Positions 9,484 to 18,315 of a DNA stretch of 64,000 nt are shown in pieces (positions within the stretch are counted from its first letter, which is position 1; every line of letters starts with the position of its first letter). Origin of the DNA: Stieleria mannarensis (GTDB lineage: Bacteria; Planctomycetota; Planctomycetia; Pirellulales; Pirellulaceae). The stretch is from positions 186,001 to 250,000 of the forward strand of contig NZ_JACEHH010000002.1 of the NCBI RefSeq assembly GCF_014154935.1. Direction: 5' to 3'. The notes under the pieces are model-generated. The model saw only the letters and a program-made list of their open reading frames with translations. It was not told the DNA's origin and ran no database searches. A program made the position numbers and the translations under genes.

Positions 9484-9854
9484 ATTGTTAAGTTGCTGAT
9501 CCGCAAAGCGGGGGCGGTGCGAGACGCGCGGGCAGGGCTCCAACCGTTTGGGGCTGCAACCGTTTGGTGGCGAAGTCGGAACGGCCGGTTTCGGTAGCAG
9601 AAGGTCGGTTTGTGATTTCCCAAGCGAGTCTGCGGTCTTGAGTAGTCAAATCACGAAATAATTTGGGAAATAGTCCGCATCGGCGCGACGTGATCATGTC
9701 CGCACTTACAGGGCAAGCACGCAGGTTTGGTAACGCCGTGCCCAGGTGACCTGCAATTTCGTTGGCAGAGCAAGGTGATCCGCGCAACGTGGCAGGCGTC
9801 GTCGTCGGGGAATTCGCCAGAGAGAGGGGGCAATGGCCGAGACGCGCGATCGAG
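9484..9854. other. Non-coding stretch between repeat array A1 and the RAYT-like gene
   Basis: No convincing gene is seen in this 371-bp stretch. Minus-strand frames across it lack a ribosome binding site, and their translations are Arg/Ser/Pro-rich without recognisable motifs. It may be the 3' part of the repeat/transposase element rather than ordinary spacer. Confidence 0.5.
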
Positions 9855-10964
9855 CTAAGCCGCTTGGGAAAATAGCTCACGGGTCTGCTTGCGAACATGG
9901 AACGGACGGCCGGTTTGTTTGCCGCGCTGTTGATCAATGTTTTCCGGTAGCCCGGCCATGGTGGTGAAGAGGTCGTCGAAGTCAGCGACCAATTTGAGCC
10001 AAACCGTCGGTGAGAGACCGAGGCGGAGCAAGATCGGGGGCATGTCTTCCGGGGTTCGCCCGGGTTTTCCGTTGCGAACCTGTCTTGCCGACCAGTCAAG
10101 CAGCTCCAAGTACTCAAGGCCACTCATCGACAGGAAGCCCTTGTCGCTGCACCGTGCGCCGTTTCCACTCGGTAGCGGGCCAGGGAGCGTGATCGCCTCG
10201 CCAAGGTCGATGGGGGCCAAAAACGAGTCTGGCAGCGATTCAGGGTCCTGTGTTGACGCGGCGTCATCTGCGTCTGCCTCTGCGGCGGTTTCATCAGCTT
10301 GCGTCGCTTGTTCTTCCGACTCGACGGCGGCGATCCGTCGTTGTGCAGACGTGTGGTCACTCATCTCCAGCGTTTCGGCCATGCAGGCACGAATCCAATT
10401 CAGATCCACGTAGACGGCGCAAGCCAGCACGGATTCCTCGTCGATCACGGGAATGCCCTTGAAACGGTCTTCGAAGAACCGACCGCCGGCGTCGTCTTCT
10501 CGATTGGCACGCTGTGCGATGCGTTGGTTCAGTAGTCGCATCCACCACGAGACATCGCTGAGCCGCAGTCGCAACTCTTCAACCCGAGTCGGACAGTTGC
10601 GGATCGTGTCCAATTCAGGTTCCGAGGGCGGAAGAGCGTTGCCGTCGTTGTCTTTGCGCTTCGGACAAATCATCAACCAACGTCGGGCCACTTCGGTGTC
10701 GTCCCAGGTTTGGACGATATCGGGGCGTGAACGCAGCAGCTGGTGATGATGTGTGGAAAGAACCGAGAATGACAGCACGTCGATCGCAAACTGGGCAGCA
10801 AATCGCTGAATGAGTTCATCGACCCATTCTTTTCGATGATCGTAATTCTTGTCCGATCCGGGGGCACAGCCCATCAAGTAGCATGCCCGTGTCGTGCGGC
10901 TGATGGTGTGGACGATTTGAACCTCACGAGGGTCAAGCTTGTCGCCGCGATTAGAGCGTGTCAT
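9855..10964 (-). CDS. REP-associated tyrosine transposase-like protein (HUH/Y1 family)
   Basis: A 369-residue protein. The N-terminal two thirds match the Y1 transposase / Transposase_17 pattern: a HUH-type histidine triplet in STHHHQLL (residues 72-74) and, after RFFEDRFKGIPV, the segment AVYVDLNWIRACM. In that segment Tyr185 stands where these enzymes have the catalytic tyrosine (usual form Y-hydrophobic-x-LNPVRA). Family members nick and join single-stranded DNA at short hairpins. The C-terminal 150 or so residues (acidic Ala/Asp/Glu linker, then a basic end) are not part of the usual core. The start ATG 10964-10962 has AGGAGG 5 nt upstream. Arrays of one short inverted repeat lie on both sides (9239-9483 and 11149-11363), which is the context expected of a RAYT. 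No insertion-sequence ends were recognised. Confidence 0.82.
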   Translation of the reverse strand: MTRSNRGDKLDPREVQIVHTISRTTRACYLMGCAPGSDKNYDHRKEWVDELIQRFAAQFAIDVLSFSVLSTHHHQLLRSRPDIVQTWDDTEVARRWLMICPKRKDNDGNALPPSEPELDTIRNCPTRVEELRLRLSDVSWWMRLLNQRIAQRANREDDAGGRFFEDRFKGIPVIDEESVLACAVYVDLNWIRACMAETLEMSDHTSAQRRIAAVESEEQATQADETAAEADADDAASTQDPESLPDSFLAPIDLGEAITLPGPLPSGNGARCSDKGFLSMSGLEYLELLDWSARQVRNGKPGRTPEDMPPILLRLGLSPTVWLKLVADFDDLFTTMAGLPENIDQQRGKQTGRPFHVRKQTRELFSQAA

Positions 10965-10984
10965 CGCATCCTCCTAACAAAAAA

Positions 10985-11046
10985 ACTCGTTTTAGCTGTC
11001 GCCGCGACTTGAAGCTTTTCTTCAAATATCGCAGTCAAAAACGAGT
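10985..11046 (-). other. Structured leader upstream of the RAYT-like gene
   Basis: ACTCGTTTT at 10985-10993 pairs with AAAACGAGT at 11038-11046 (9 bp). Inside lie a GTCGC/GCGAC palindrome (10998-11008) and a TTGAAG/CTTCAA hairpin with 5-nt loop (11009-11025). The whole nested fold ends about 20 nt upstream of the transposase start. It could be a regulatory leader or a recognition end for the enzyme; function is inferred from position only. Confidence 0.5.
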
Positions 11047-11148
11047 CGTTTCTTGCGACTCCACGAAGCCTGATTTCACCGCGCATCCGGCTAAAAGTCA
11101 AGCATCTTCCGCGACAAATCCGGGATCCCAATCCGATCGTTCACGATC

Positions 11149-11363
11149 TTTTGATATCAATCAAAGATTAAAACCTGCCGTGTCCCCGGACAGGTTGCTG
11201 TGTCCGCGGACAGGTTGCTCTTGGGGACACGGCATGTCTGTTGTGCCGTGTCCCCGGGCGGTTGTGTCCCCGGGCGGTTGTTGCTGTGTCCCCGGGCGGT
11301 TGTTGTGTCCCCGGGCGGTTGTTGCTTTGGGGACACGGCATGTCCGTTGTGCCGTGTCCCCGG
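11149..11363. repeat. GTGCCRTGTCCCC repeat array A2 with two long hairpins
   Basis: The array opens with TTTTGATATCA (11149-11159) and reaches CCTGCCGTGTCCCC at 11174-11187. Two nearly identical hairpins follow at 11223-11255 and 11329-11361. Each has a 12-bp stem GGGGACACGGCA/TGCCGTGTCCCC and a 9-nt loop that differs by one base (TGTCTGTTG, TGTCCGTTG). Between them the unit TGTCCCCGGGCGGTTGT is repeated head to tail about four times. The array fills the gap between the end of the MoxR operon and the RAYT-like gene. Confidence 0.88.
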
Positions 11364-11377
11364 GTGGGTGGTTGTTG

Positions 11378-14300
11378 TTAGCGTGGTTCGAGTTGGGTGA
11401 CGGTCGAGCCGCATGGCAGTCCCCACTTGGCGGCGATCGCTTGCAGATCGGGCGGGGCCGCACCATTGCTCTCGGCAAAGTAGTGACTTTCGATGGCGGT
11501 GATGTCGTCGGCCAATCGTCGTCGTTGCTCGCCCGCCAAGGTCGGTTCGCTTTCGACTTGCTTCAATCGAGCGAGTACATGGAATGGTGTCACGGCGATC
11601 GGCCGGTCGTCTCTGGCGATCTCGGCCGTGTCGCGGTGCCGCAGGGCGTACGCGGCGGCGGACAGGATGATTAATGCGGCCAATCCACAAAGGATGCCGA
11701 TCGTCCAGACGCGACGGTTCGATCCGTAGTCCTGGGCCAACATCACCGAGCGATCGACCTCTTCTAAATCGGCATCGACGTAGCGTTGAAAACTGAGCTT
11801 TTCGGCGTCGATGATCGGTTCGGGAAAACGGAACGTCTTCGGGGCCTCGGCCGACGGGGTGTCGGCGGCATAGGCGAGCGTCCAGCTTCGTTCGCTTAGG
11901 ACCACCGGTTCGACCGATTCGGAATCAAACTCGACGATGCTCACGCCCGTGTCTTGAGTGTCAACCAATTCAAATCCGTCGACCGCGGTGTCAAGGACGT
12001 CGTCCAGTGGAGGAATCAACCCGCGTGCGGTCGCCCTCGCCTCGACGATCAACTTGCCCTCGGCAGCCTGTCGCTCATCCAACACCTGGACCAGATTCAC
12101 TCCCCTGGCTGGTGCGTCGGCCTGACCGCTGCTTGAATCGATCGCGATCGGGCTTGAGGTGATTGGCAGAACGACGTAGCCGGAGGTATCCAAAAAGTCG
12201 AGGTCGATTTTCAGCCCGGGCAACTTGTCGACTTCAGGGCCGCGTGATCGGAGTAACAAGTGGGCATAAGGTGTCACCCGCCAATCCGAGTCCGCCAGCG
12301 CACGGCTCTTGGTTTCGGGATGGTTGAAGGTGATCGACAGCACCTCAAACTTGTCTTGCAGCGCCGCGGTTGCCGCGTCCTGAAACTTGTCGCGATAGTT
12401 CTCCGTTGGCCGACCATAGTTGTAGGCGTAATAACGCTGGTTTTGATTCTGCAGATACTTGCCGAAACCACCCGATTCGCGTTCAATTTCCTTGGTGTGT
12501 TTGAGATCGACATAGACGCCGAACGGTTCGGTGTGCCCGACTTGAGTGCCGCCATCGATGCGGACGATCAGATCGAGTTCGGTGACCAGATCCTTGTAGT
12601 AGTCGTAAACCTTTCGGGCCTCTTCGGCTTGGGGATCTTCACCAACGAGTTTGAACCCGGCCTCCAAATAGCGGAATTTACACGCCGGATTGACCGCACT
12701 CATACGGGTGAACAGTGCGTTGGCGAATCGGTCGCGGTGTGTTTTTCCGATCTCGCCGGGAATCGAATTCAACGATTCGGCCAACAAGTCGATCTGGGCG
12801 TCGACCGGTCGATTCTTTTCGCTGATCCCACGCAAGTCCGTGGCCCCGAGAGCCGCGTAGAACCAGTGATCAAACACGTCGTTCTTCTGGTCGCGCTGGG
12901 GCAACTCTGCGACGGATGAAACGTAGGCCTCGGCCGCTTTGGCGAACACCTCAAAAGCGGCTTGCCTGCGTCCACTGAACTCGGACGACACCGCGATTTC
13001 CTGCAAAAAATCGTTCTCGTCGTGGATCACGCATGCTTGGGCAAGGGTAAGTTGCCAATCATCAGGATACTGCTCGAGCGCCTGCCGCAATACCTTTTTC
13101 GCCACCCCATAACCGCGCACGACTTCGGCCTGGATGTCCTGCTTTTTGCGGTTGGTATTGGCGTCGCGTTGCACATTCGGGTCACGCCACAAACCGGCGA
13201 GATTGGTTCTCATCTGCTGGACCAGTCGCGCCATCGTGCCCGCTTCGATCGTGCCCCAGTTGCCAAAGACCTCCTGGATGTCCTGCACGTCGAAAACTTC
13301 TGCAACGCTGTGACATGTCATGAAGGCTTGGACCAGCAGTTCCTCATTCAACTTTTCCTCCAACGGCAACCGGCGAAGACGCTCGACCCAGCGGGTCAAT
13401 TCGGCAAGATTCCGTTGCTGTTTGGATCGTGTCAGCGGGATCTTGTCGGCTTTCTGGTCATAGCCATACATGAACATGTAATAGTTCGTTCGCTGGCGTT
13501 TCTGGTTCGGATTGTGGTTGCTCGTCCAGACGCGAAGAAACTCTTCGGACAACTCGCGGGCGGTATCGGGGTGGGTGTCGGCCAGACGTTCGATGTACGG
13601 AAACGCTTTTTCTTCCTCGTTGATCTTTAACCACAACCGGCACAGCATCATGGTGTACTGCGGTTGCAGCCCCGCTTCGATCGCTTCGAACCAACGTCCC
13701 TGCGGTGCCGTCTGCAAAATCTTGTCCACCTTGACTGGGTTGATCCGCCGGAGGGCCATCACCGGGGCATCGTTATTGGTCTGGGCGGATGAATCGACAT
13801 AATAAATGTTGCCAAAAGGGTCCCGTTGCATGCTCGGCCCATACCGGGTCGCATTTGAGTGTTGCTGGGAAACTCCGGCTTCGGCGAGCCAGTTGGACGC
13901 GAGCAAATTAAGGATGCTGCTCCACTGATCATCAATTGCCGGCTGGGTTGCGAAGAACGCATCCACGGCCGCCGCCTGGAGTTCGAGGTTCTGTTGGCGG
14001 CGAGTGGAGTCTTGCGGCATCTGTGCAAGACGTTGGGCGGTTGCGGTGCCGAGTTTGGCCAGAATCTCCTTGCCGCGTTCGGGATGCTTGGTGAAGCTCT
14101 CTTTCAACCACTGCTTTCCAAGTTCTTCGCGCAGCACCGGGGCCAGCGACACGGTACGAGTGAACGCCTCGGAACGAGCCTGCTCATATTCACTCAGGGC
14201 TTTCTCGGCTTCCTCTTGATCGCCGTCTTCGTTTTCGCCCTGGTCCTTGCCGGCGTCCTTTGGGTCGTTGTTCGCGGTAGGCTTGTCGAGTTGCGGTTTC

Positions 14301-15577
14301 TCGACCTCAAACGCGGCGAGGGTGACGTCCCAGGCCTGCTCTCGCAGCGATTCGATCTGCTCCTCTTTGTAACGGTGCATGTAGTGCCGTGCCAAAAGAT
14401 TGAGTGCTTTGGCGTTGCCGGCTGCTTTGGCCTGGTCGGCCGAGGGCAGGAATTCGGCGGTGGCATCGTCGCGTGAAGCGGCACTGAGCAAGACGGCAAT
14501 TTTTTCATCGGGCAACAAGTCGCCACCGCGAGCGGCAGCCAAGAAGTCTTCCAGCGGGTTGCCCACTTGCAGGGCCAGCCGCATCAAGGACGCCAATTGC
14601 ATCATCTGCTGGTCTTCGAGTGACGCCGGCGCGACGCGGATGATGGCGGCCAGATCGGAGAAATCGACGGCATGTTTTTCGGAGTACTCGCGGGCCGGAT
14701 TGTTGCGACGATTGTTCATCATCGACTGCATGAACTGGCGCATTTCCGGGGAAAGCCCGACGACTTGCCCGAAATCGAGTGCGACTTGCGAACCGAGTTG
14801 CCCGATCATCCGGTTGTAAACCGCCTGGGCTTCGTCCACGTCAAGTCGCCTGCGGTCGGCCAGCAGCTTGCCGAACCGATCCCACTGGCCCAGCGTGACC
14901 GAGCGGGTGAGCATCTTGAGCGTTTCGTCAAACCGCTTCTTCTCCTTGGCGGCCGCCTCGGCTTTCGCTTTGGCCTCCGCGTCCGCCTTCGCTTTTTCCT
15001 CCGCCTCCTGTTTCGCTTTGGCCTGTTCCTCTGCGCTTTGATCGGACTTGCCGTCGGGCTCGTCCTGTTGCTTGGGCTCGTCCTGTTGCTTGGGCTCGTC
15101 CGCTTTCGCTTGGCGACCGGATTCAGTCGCGTCCGCACCTTCGTCGGGCTGCTGGATCGTCAATTTTGATTTGGCCGCCGCGTCGGAAGTTGCTTGATTG
15201 TCGCCCGTTTCATCGGCCGCGTTCCCACCGTCGTTATCTTTCGGGGGCTCGGCCCAAAGCTTGAGGATCGCTGAGGGGCGACGGTCGAAAACGAGTTTGT
15301 CGATTTGATCGAGCCGGGCCTTCTTGCGTTTGGCGACTTCTGGATCGACTGATTCGTCGGGATCATCGCCGTCGTTTTCCGCAGATTCCACGCTGGAGCC
15401 GTCGGCGTCGGTGGCTTCGATGGAGGCCGTCATTTCGGCTTCATAGGCGTCAATGATCGTGATGCCGCTGCCAAAAGGGTCATTGCCGCCCCCGAACGGA
15501 TCCTGTGCCGGGCAAACCGCGACAGGCATCGCGACGCCCATAGCGGCCAGAACGAAAAGCAAGGTCAGAGATCGCAT
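11378..15577 (-). CDS. Large exported or membrane-anchored protein of unknown function, last gene of MoxR operon
   Basis: A 1399-residue protein, not matched to a named family. The start ATG 15577-15575 opens a signal peptide (MRSLTLLFVLAAMGVAM, ending CPAQ). Residues 25-250 are low-complexity and acidic, with Asp/Glu/Gln repeats (QQDEPKQQDEP) and a Lys/Ala/Glu stretch that should form a coiled coil (KQEAEEKAKADAEAKAKAEA). The long middle part is helical and tetratricopeptide-like in texture. Later there is a beta-rich part, and one transmembrane segment (IGILCGLAALIILSAAAYAL) near residues 1285-1305 precedes a short C-terminal tail. It follows a helical protein and two VWA proteins, so a structural role in the same envelope complex is likely. 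In comparable Bat operons this place can hold BatD/BatE-like genes, but no homology is claimed. Confidence 0.8.
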   Translation of the reverse strand: MRSLTLLFVLAAMGVAMPVAVCPAQDPFGGGNDPFGSGITIIDAYEAEMTASIEATDADGSSVESAENDGDDPDESVDPEVAKRKKARLDQIDKLVFDRRPSAILKLWAEPPKDNDGGNAADETGDNQATSDAAAKSKLTIQQPDEGADATESGRQAKADEPKQQDEPKQQDEPDGKSDQSAEEQAKAKQEAEEKAKADAEAKAKAEAAAKEKKRFDETLKMLTRSVTLGQWDRFGKLLADRRRLDVDEAQAVYNRMIGQLGSQVALDFGQVVGLSPEMRQFMQSMMNNRRNNPAREYSEKHAVDFSDLAAIIRVAPASLEDQQMMQLASLMRLALQVGNPLEDFLAAARGGDLLPDEKIAVLLSAASRDDATAEFLPSADQAKAAGNAKALNLLARHYMHRYKEEQIESLREQAWDVTLAAFEVEKPQLDKPTANNDPKDAGKDQGENEDGDQEEAEKALSEYEQARSEAFTRTVSLAPVLREELGKQWLKESFTKHPERGKEILAKLGTATAQRLAQMPQDSTRRQQNLELQAAAVDAFFATQPAIDDQWSSILNLLASNWLAEAGVSQQHSNATRYGPSMQRDPFGNIYYVDSSAQTNNDAPVMALRRINPVKVDKILQTAPQGRWFEAIEAGLQPQYTMMLCRLWLKINEEEKAFPYIERLADTHPDTARELSEEFLRVWTSNHNPNQKRQRTNYYMFMYGYDQKADKIPLTRSKQQRNLAELTRWVERLRRLPLEEKLNEELLVQAFMTCHSVAEVFDVQDIQEVFGNWGTIEAGTMARLVQQMRTNLAGLWRDPNVQRDANTNRKKQDIQAEVVRGYGVAKKVLRQALEQYPDDWQLTLAQACVIHDENDFLQEIAVSSEFSGRRQAAFEVFAKAAEAYVSSVAELPQRDQKNDVFDHWFYAALGATDLRGISEKNRPVDAQIDLLAESLNSIPGEIGKTHRDRFANALFTRMSAVNPACKFRYLEAGFKLVGEDPQAEEARKVYDYYKDLVTELDLIVRIDGGTQVGHTEPFGVYVDLKHTKEIERESGGFGKYLQNQNQRYYAYNYGRPTENYRDKFQDAATAALQDKFEVLSITFNHPETKSRALADSDWRVTPYAHLLLRSRGPEVDKLPGLKIDLDFLDTSGYVVLPITSSPIAIDSSSGQADAPARGVNLVQVLDERQAAEGKLIVEARATARGLIPPLDDVLDTAVDGFELVDTQDTGVSIVEFDSESVEPVVLSERSWTLAYAADTPSAEAPKTFRFPEPIIDAEKLSFQRYVDADLEEVDRSVMLAQDYGSNRRVWTIGILCGLAALIILSAAAYALRHRDTAEIARDDRPIAVTPFHVLARLKQVESEPTLAGEQRRRLADDITAIESHYFAESNGAAPPDLQAIAAKWGLPCGSTVTQLEPR

Positions 15578-15631
15578 GGCACTGTGAATCAAAGAAGCCG
15601 GTGAGGGGGACACGTCGGGCGACACCGCCGA

Positions 15632-16348
15632 CTACGATCCGCTGCCATCGGGAAGAGGACCGAGGTTCGCGCCGGCTCCCTTCTTCGGACTTTTGCGTTT
15701 GGCCTGTTTGCGCGAAACCTTTTTGCATTGTCCGCTGCAACAACCTTTGCACTGGGACGGCAACTTGAGTGCTTGGAGTTGGGCCAAGTCCATGCGTGCC
15801 AATCGAATGGCTGATTCCAGGTCATGTTGATGTGTCTCGAGCGATTGTTGGTCACCCGCTTTCTTTGCATCTTCGGCGAGCTTTCGGTAGTGTTGGCGGG
15901 CGGACTCGATTTCCGGTTCCCATTCTTCGGCCGGCTTGCCTTCCAGTCGCAACAGCCACGTCATGTAATACTCGGCATGGGCCAAGGCATCACGAGTCTG
16001 GCTGACCAGACTCGGATCCACCTGCTCCGGCGGCGCCTGCTCGACCTCATCCATCAACGACTGCAGCGCCACGTGCGACTCGGGCAGCTGTTTGGCCAGC
16101 ATCTGTGATCGGGCATGTGCCAACCGAAGCCGATAGCGATCACCGACCTGATCTTCGGGCAGGTACGCCAGTGCTTCGGCGTAGTGCAGGGTCGCGGTCG
16201 CGTGATCGCCGCTCTCGGCGGCGGTGGACGCTTGTCGAACCTGACTGGCGGCGCGATCGATCGCCAACTGTTGTTGCCCCGGGCCGACGTGATACGCCCA
16301 GGCCAGCAAGGGAAGCGTGAGCCAACATAGGATCAGGAAGATGCGCAT
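15632..16348 (-). CDS. Helical, TPR-like exported protein with Cys-rich basic tail
   Basis: A 238-residue protein with an N-terminal hydrophobic signal segment (MRIFLILCWLTLPLLAWAY). Residues 30-190 are almost wholly helical and read like tetratricopeptide repeats (AESGDHATATLHYAEALAYLP), recalling BatC-type partners of VWA proteins. The C-terminus changes character: a cysteine cluster (CKGCCSGQCKK) is followed by a strongly basic tail. It lies 27 bp downstream of the second VWA gene and 54 bp upstream of the 1399-residue protein, in the same operon. A periplasmic adaptor role is inferred; the cysteine cluster could bind metal or form disulfides. Confidence 0.75.
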   Translation of the reverse strand: MRIFLILCWLTLPLLAWAYHVGPGQQQLAIDRAASQVRQASTAAESGDHATATLHYAEALAYLPEDQVGDRYRLRLAHARSQMLAKQLPESHVALQSLMDEVEQAPPEQVDPSLVSQTRDALAHAEYYMTWLLRLEGKPAEEWEPEIESARQHYRKLAEDAKKAGDQQSLETHQHDLESAIRLARMDLAQLQALKLPSQCKGCCSGQCKKVSRKQAKRKSPKKGAGANLGPLPDGSGS

Positions 16349-16375
16349 CGTTTCACTCCCGCATTCAATTTGAGG

Positions 16376-17392
16376 TCACGCGGCGTTTGCGCGGACCGCG
16401 TCGTGTGAATTCATTTTTGGAGTCGGACGTCTCGACCGCACTCCCGGCAGGTAGTCCGTGCCTATTTGTTCTAACAATACCGGCAGCAATGACAAACAAA
16501 ATCCGCCCATCGCGACCGCTAAAAGTGCGAATTCGCGGCGTGTCCACGGTTCGACTCGCTGTTGGCGGCCGCGACTGACAAATTCATCGATCAGGTGTGA
16601 TGGCAAATGCTGCCGGTTTCCGTTGTGGTAGGTGCCTCGCAGTCGGGCGGCGATCTGGCGGAGCGTAAAAACATCTTGTTTGGACTGCCGCCCGTCGATG
16701 AAGGAACCTTTTTGCGGGTCACCAACGCCGACGACCAGGACGCTTCCCACCGAAGCTGGCATGGTCGGCATGCCTTGGGGAGGAACCGTGTCGCCGTCAG
16801 AAATCAGGATCGCCGTGGTGCTACGCGGGTTCCAGGGTTTGGCCAGTTTCGCCGCTTCACGAAGCCCCTCCAACAGACGCGTTTGCCCCGACTCGAACGC
16901 TTGATACAAGGGCAGGTCACCGAGGATTCCGTCCACCACGTCCAAGTCTCGCGAATCGACCACGACCGGTTTGGCACCGCTGTACACCGCAACCACACTG
17001 ACCAGGGATTGCCCCGGCGGCACGCGCTGAAACAGCGACCGCATCACGTCACGTGCCCGCGACTTGCGTGACTGCTCACCGCTGGTTCCGGCATCTTCCA
17101 GCCTCATGCTGGGCGAGACATCCAGGACGATCAACAAGTGTTGTTCCTTGCCCGGTTGGACGTCCCCGGCGGCGCGGTAGGTGCGTGGCGGCACGAACAA
17201 CAACGTGGTCAGCCCCCAGGCCAACGCCGTCATTGACGCGATGCGAATCAGCGGAGACGAAACCGTCCAGCGTCGCGGTTTCCCTGTGGGGCCGAACGCG
17301 AGCGGTGCCAAACGCTTGACGCGTCGGTGTTGCAACGCCTCGGCCAGGACGACCAGCCAGAGCGTGACCAATGCGACGATTTCCGCTACCAC
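16376..17392 (-). CDS. VWA-domain membrane protein (BatB-like)
   Basis: A 338-residue protein with a GTG start at 17392-17390 that overlaps the previous stop by 7 bp. The von Willebrand A domain has the MIDAS motif LDVSPSM (DxSxS) near residue 94 and a later ISDGD. Hydrophobic segments lie at the N-terminus (VAEIVALVTLWLVVL), before the VWA domain and near the C-terminus (FALLAVAMGGFCLSLLPVLL). Together with the upstream VWA gene it forms the BatA/BatB pair of MoxR-type operons, proposed to act in the envelope with an AAA chaperone. The Bat role is known only loosely for the family. Confidence 0.85.
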   Translation of the reverse strand: MVAEIVALVTLWLVVLAEALQHRRVKRLAPLAFGPTGKPRRWTVSSPLIRIASMTALAWGLTTLLFVPPRTYRAAGDVQPGKEQHLLIVLDVSPSMRLEDAGTSGEQSRKSRARDVMRSLFQRVPPGQSLVSVVAVYSGAKPVVVDSRDLDVVDGILGDLPLYQAFESGQTRLLEGLREAAKLAKPWNPRSTTAILISDGDTVPPQGMPTMPASVGSVLVVGVGDPQKGSFIDGRQSKQDVFTLRQIAARLRGTYHNGNRQHLPSHLIDEFVSRGRQQRVEPWTRREFALLAVAMGGFCLSLLPVLLEQIGTDYLPGVRSRRPTPKMNSHDAVRANAA

Positions 17393-18315
17393 GGCGTGTA
17401 CCTGAGACCAAACATGCCCAACAAACAGATTCCCAACAGCGCGAGCCCCGTTGCCGCGGGCGGAAAAAACTGATCACGCGTTTCGCTGGCGATCTTTTCA
17501 AGCTTGGTTTGTTGCATGCCGTCGATTCGCTTGAAGACGTCGGCCAAGGCGTCTTCGTCCCCGGGCTGAAACACCTCCCCGTCGGTGAGGTAGGCGATGT
17601 TGACGATTTCATCCGGCACATCACCATTATCGACATGGACGTCGTACAGAACGATGCCTGCGCTCTTGAGTGACGCAGCAATCTCTGCGTCGCGTCCCCC
17701 ATACAAGTCGGCGCTGGATCCGTCGGAGACCAAGATGATCATCCGATCCCCCTGTTCACGTTCCATCAGGGTACGGCGACAGGCGTCCAAAGCCTTGCCG
17801 ATCTGCGTCCCGCCGCCCAGACCCGCGGGCAGCCTGTTGCGCGGATCCATAAACGGCAACGCATATTGAAATGCCGATGTATCGGTGGTCAATGGAACCC
17901 ACTGCAGCGTTTGGTCGCTGAAGAACGTCAATCCGAAAGCGTCTCCTTCGCGATACCGGACGAACTGGTCGATGGCTTCCATGGAGGCCTCGTAACGCGT
18001 CCGGTCCTGATCAAACGAAGCGGTCATGCTGCCGGAGACGTCGACGCAGAACTCGATGTTCGACAATGCCCGTTTCGTTCGCGGCTTTCCCCGCTCCTGC
18101 GGGCCGGCCAGCAAAACGATCGCCATCGCCAGCAGCAACGACGGCATCGACTCAAAGAATCCGACCAGGCGTCGAAACCGCAACCCCGAAGGTTGCGTCC
18201 CGTCATCCGATGGGATGGCAACCTCCCGTCCGCCGCGCCGCCAGATCCAGGCGAGCAGGGCCGCGGGGATGACCAACAGCACCAACACCAGCGGATAGGT
18301 GAATCCGGCGATCAT
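17386..18315 (-). CDS. VWA-domain membrane protein (BatA-like)
   Basis: A 309-residue protein with N-terminal transmembrane segments (PLVLVLLVIPAALLAWIW and LLLAMAIVLLAG). Its von Willebrand A domain carries the intact MIDAS CVDVSGSMTASF and a downstream LVSDGSSAD. A C-terminal hydrophobic stretch (GLALLGICLLGMFGL) re-enters the membrane, the usual BatA topology. The start overlaps the preceding stop by 4 bp and its own stop overlaps the next start by 7 bp, so translation is coupled. Confidence 0.88.
   Translation of the reverse strand: MIAGFTYPLVLVLLVIPAALLAWIWRRGGREVAIPSDDGTQPSGLRFRRLVGFFESMPSLLLAMAIVLLAGPQERGKPRTKRALSNIEFCVDVSGSMTASFDQDRTRYEASMEAIDQFVRYREGDAFGLTFFSDQTLQWVPLTTDTSAFQYALPFMDPRNRLPAGLGGGTQIGKALDACRRTLMEREQGDRMIILVSDGSSADLYGGRDAEIAASLKSAGIVLYDVHVDNGDVPDEIVNIAYLTDGEVFQPGDEDALADVFKRIDGMQQTKLEKIASETRDQFFPPAATGLALLGICLLGMFGLRYTPW

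Noticed and set aside
11157..11690. Minus-strand frame across repeat array A2
   Set aside because: Translates the repeat and the 3' end of the large gene in another frame; low complexity, no start signal.
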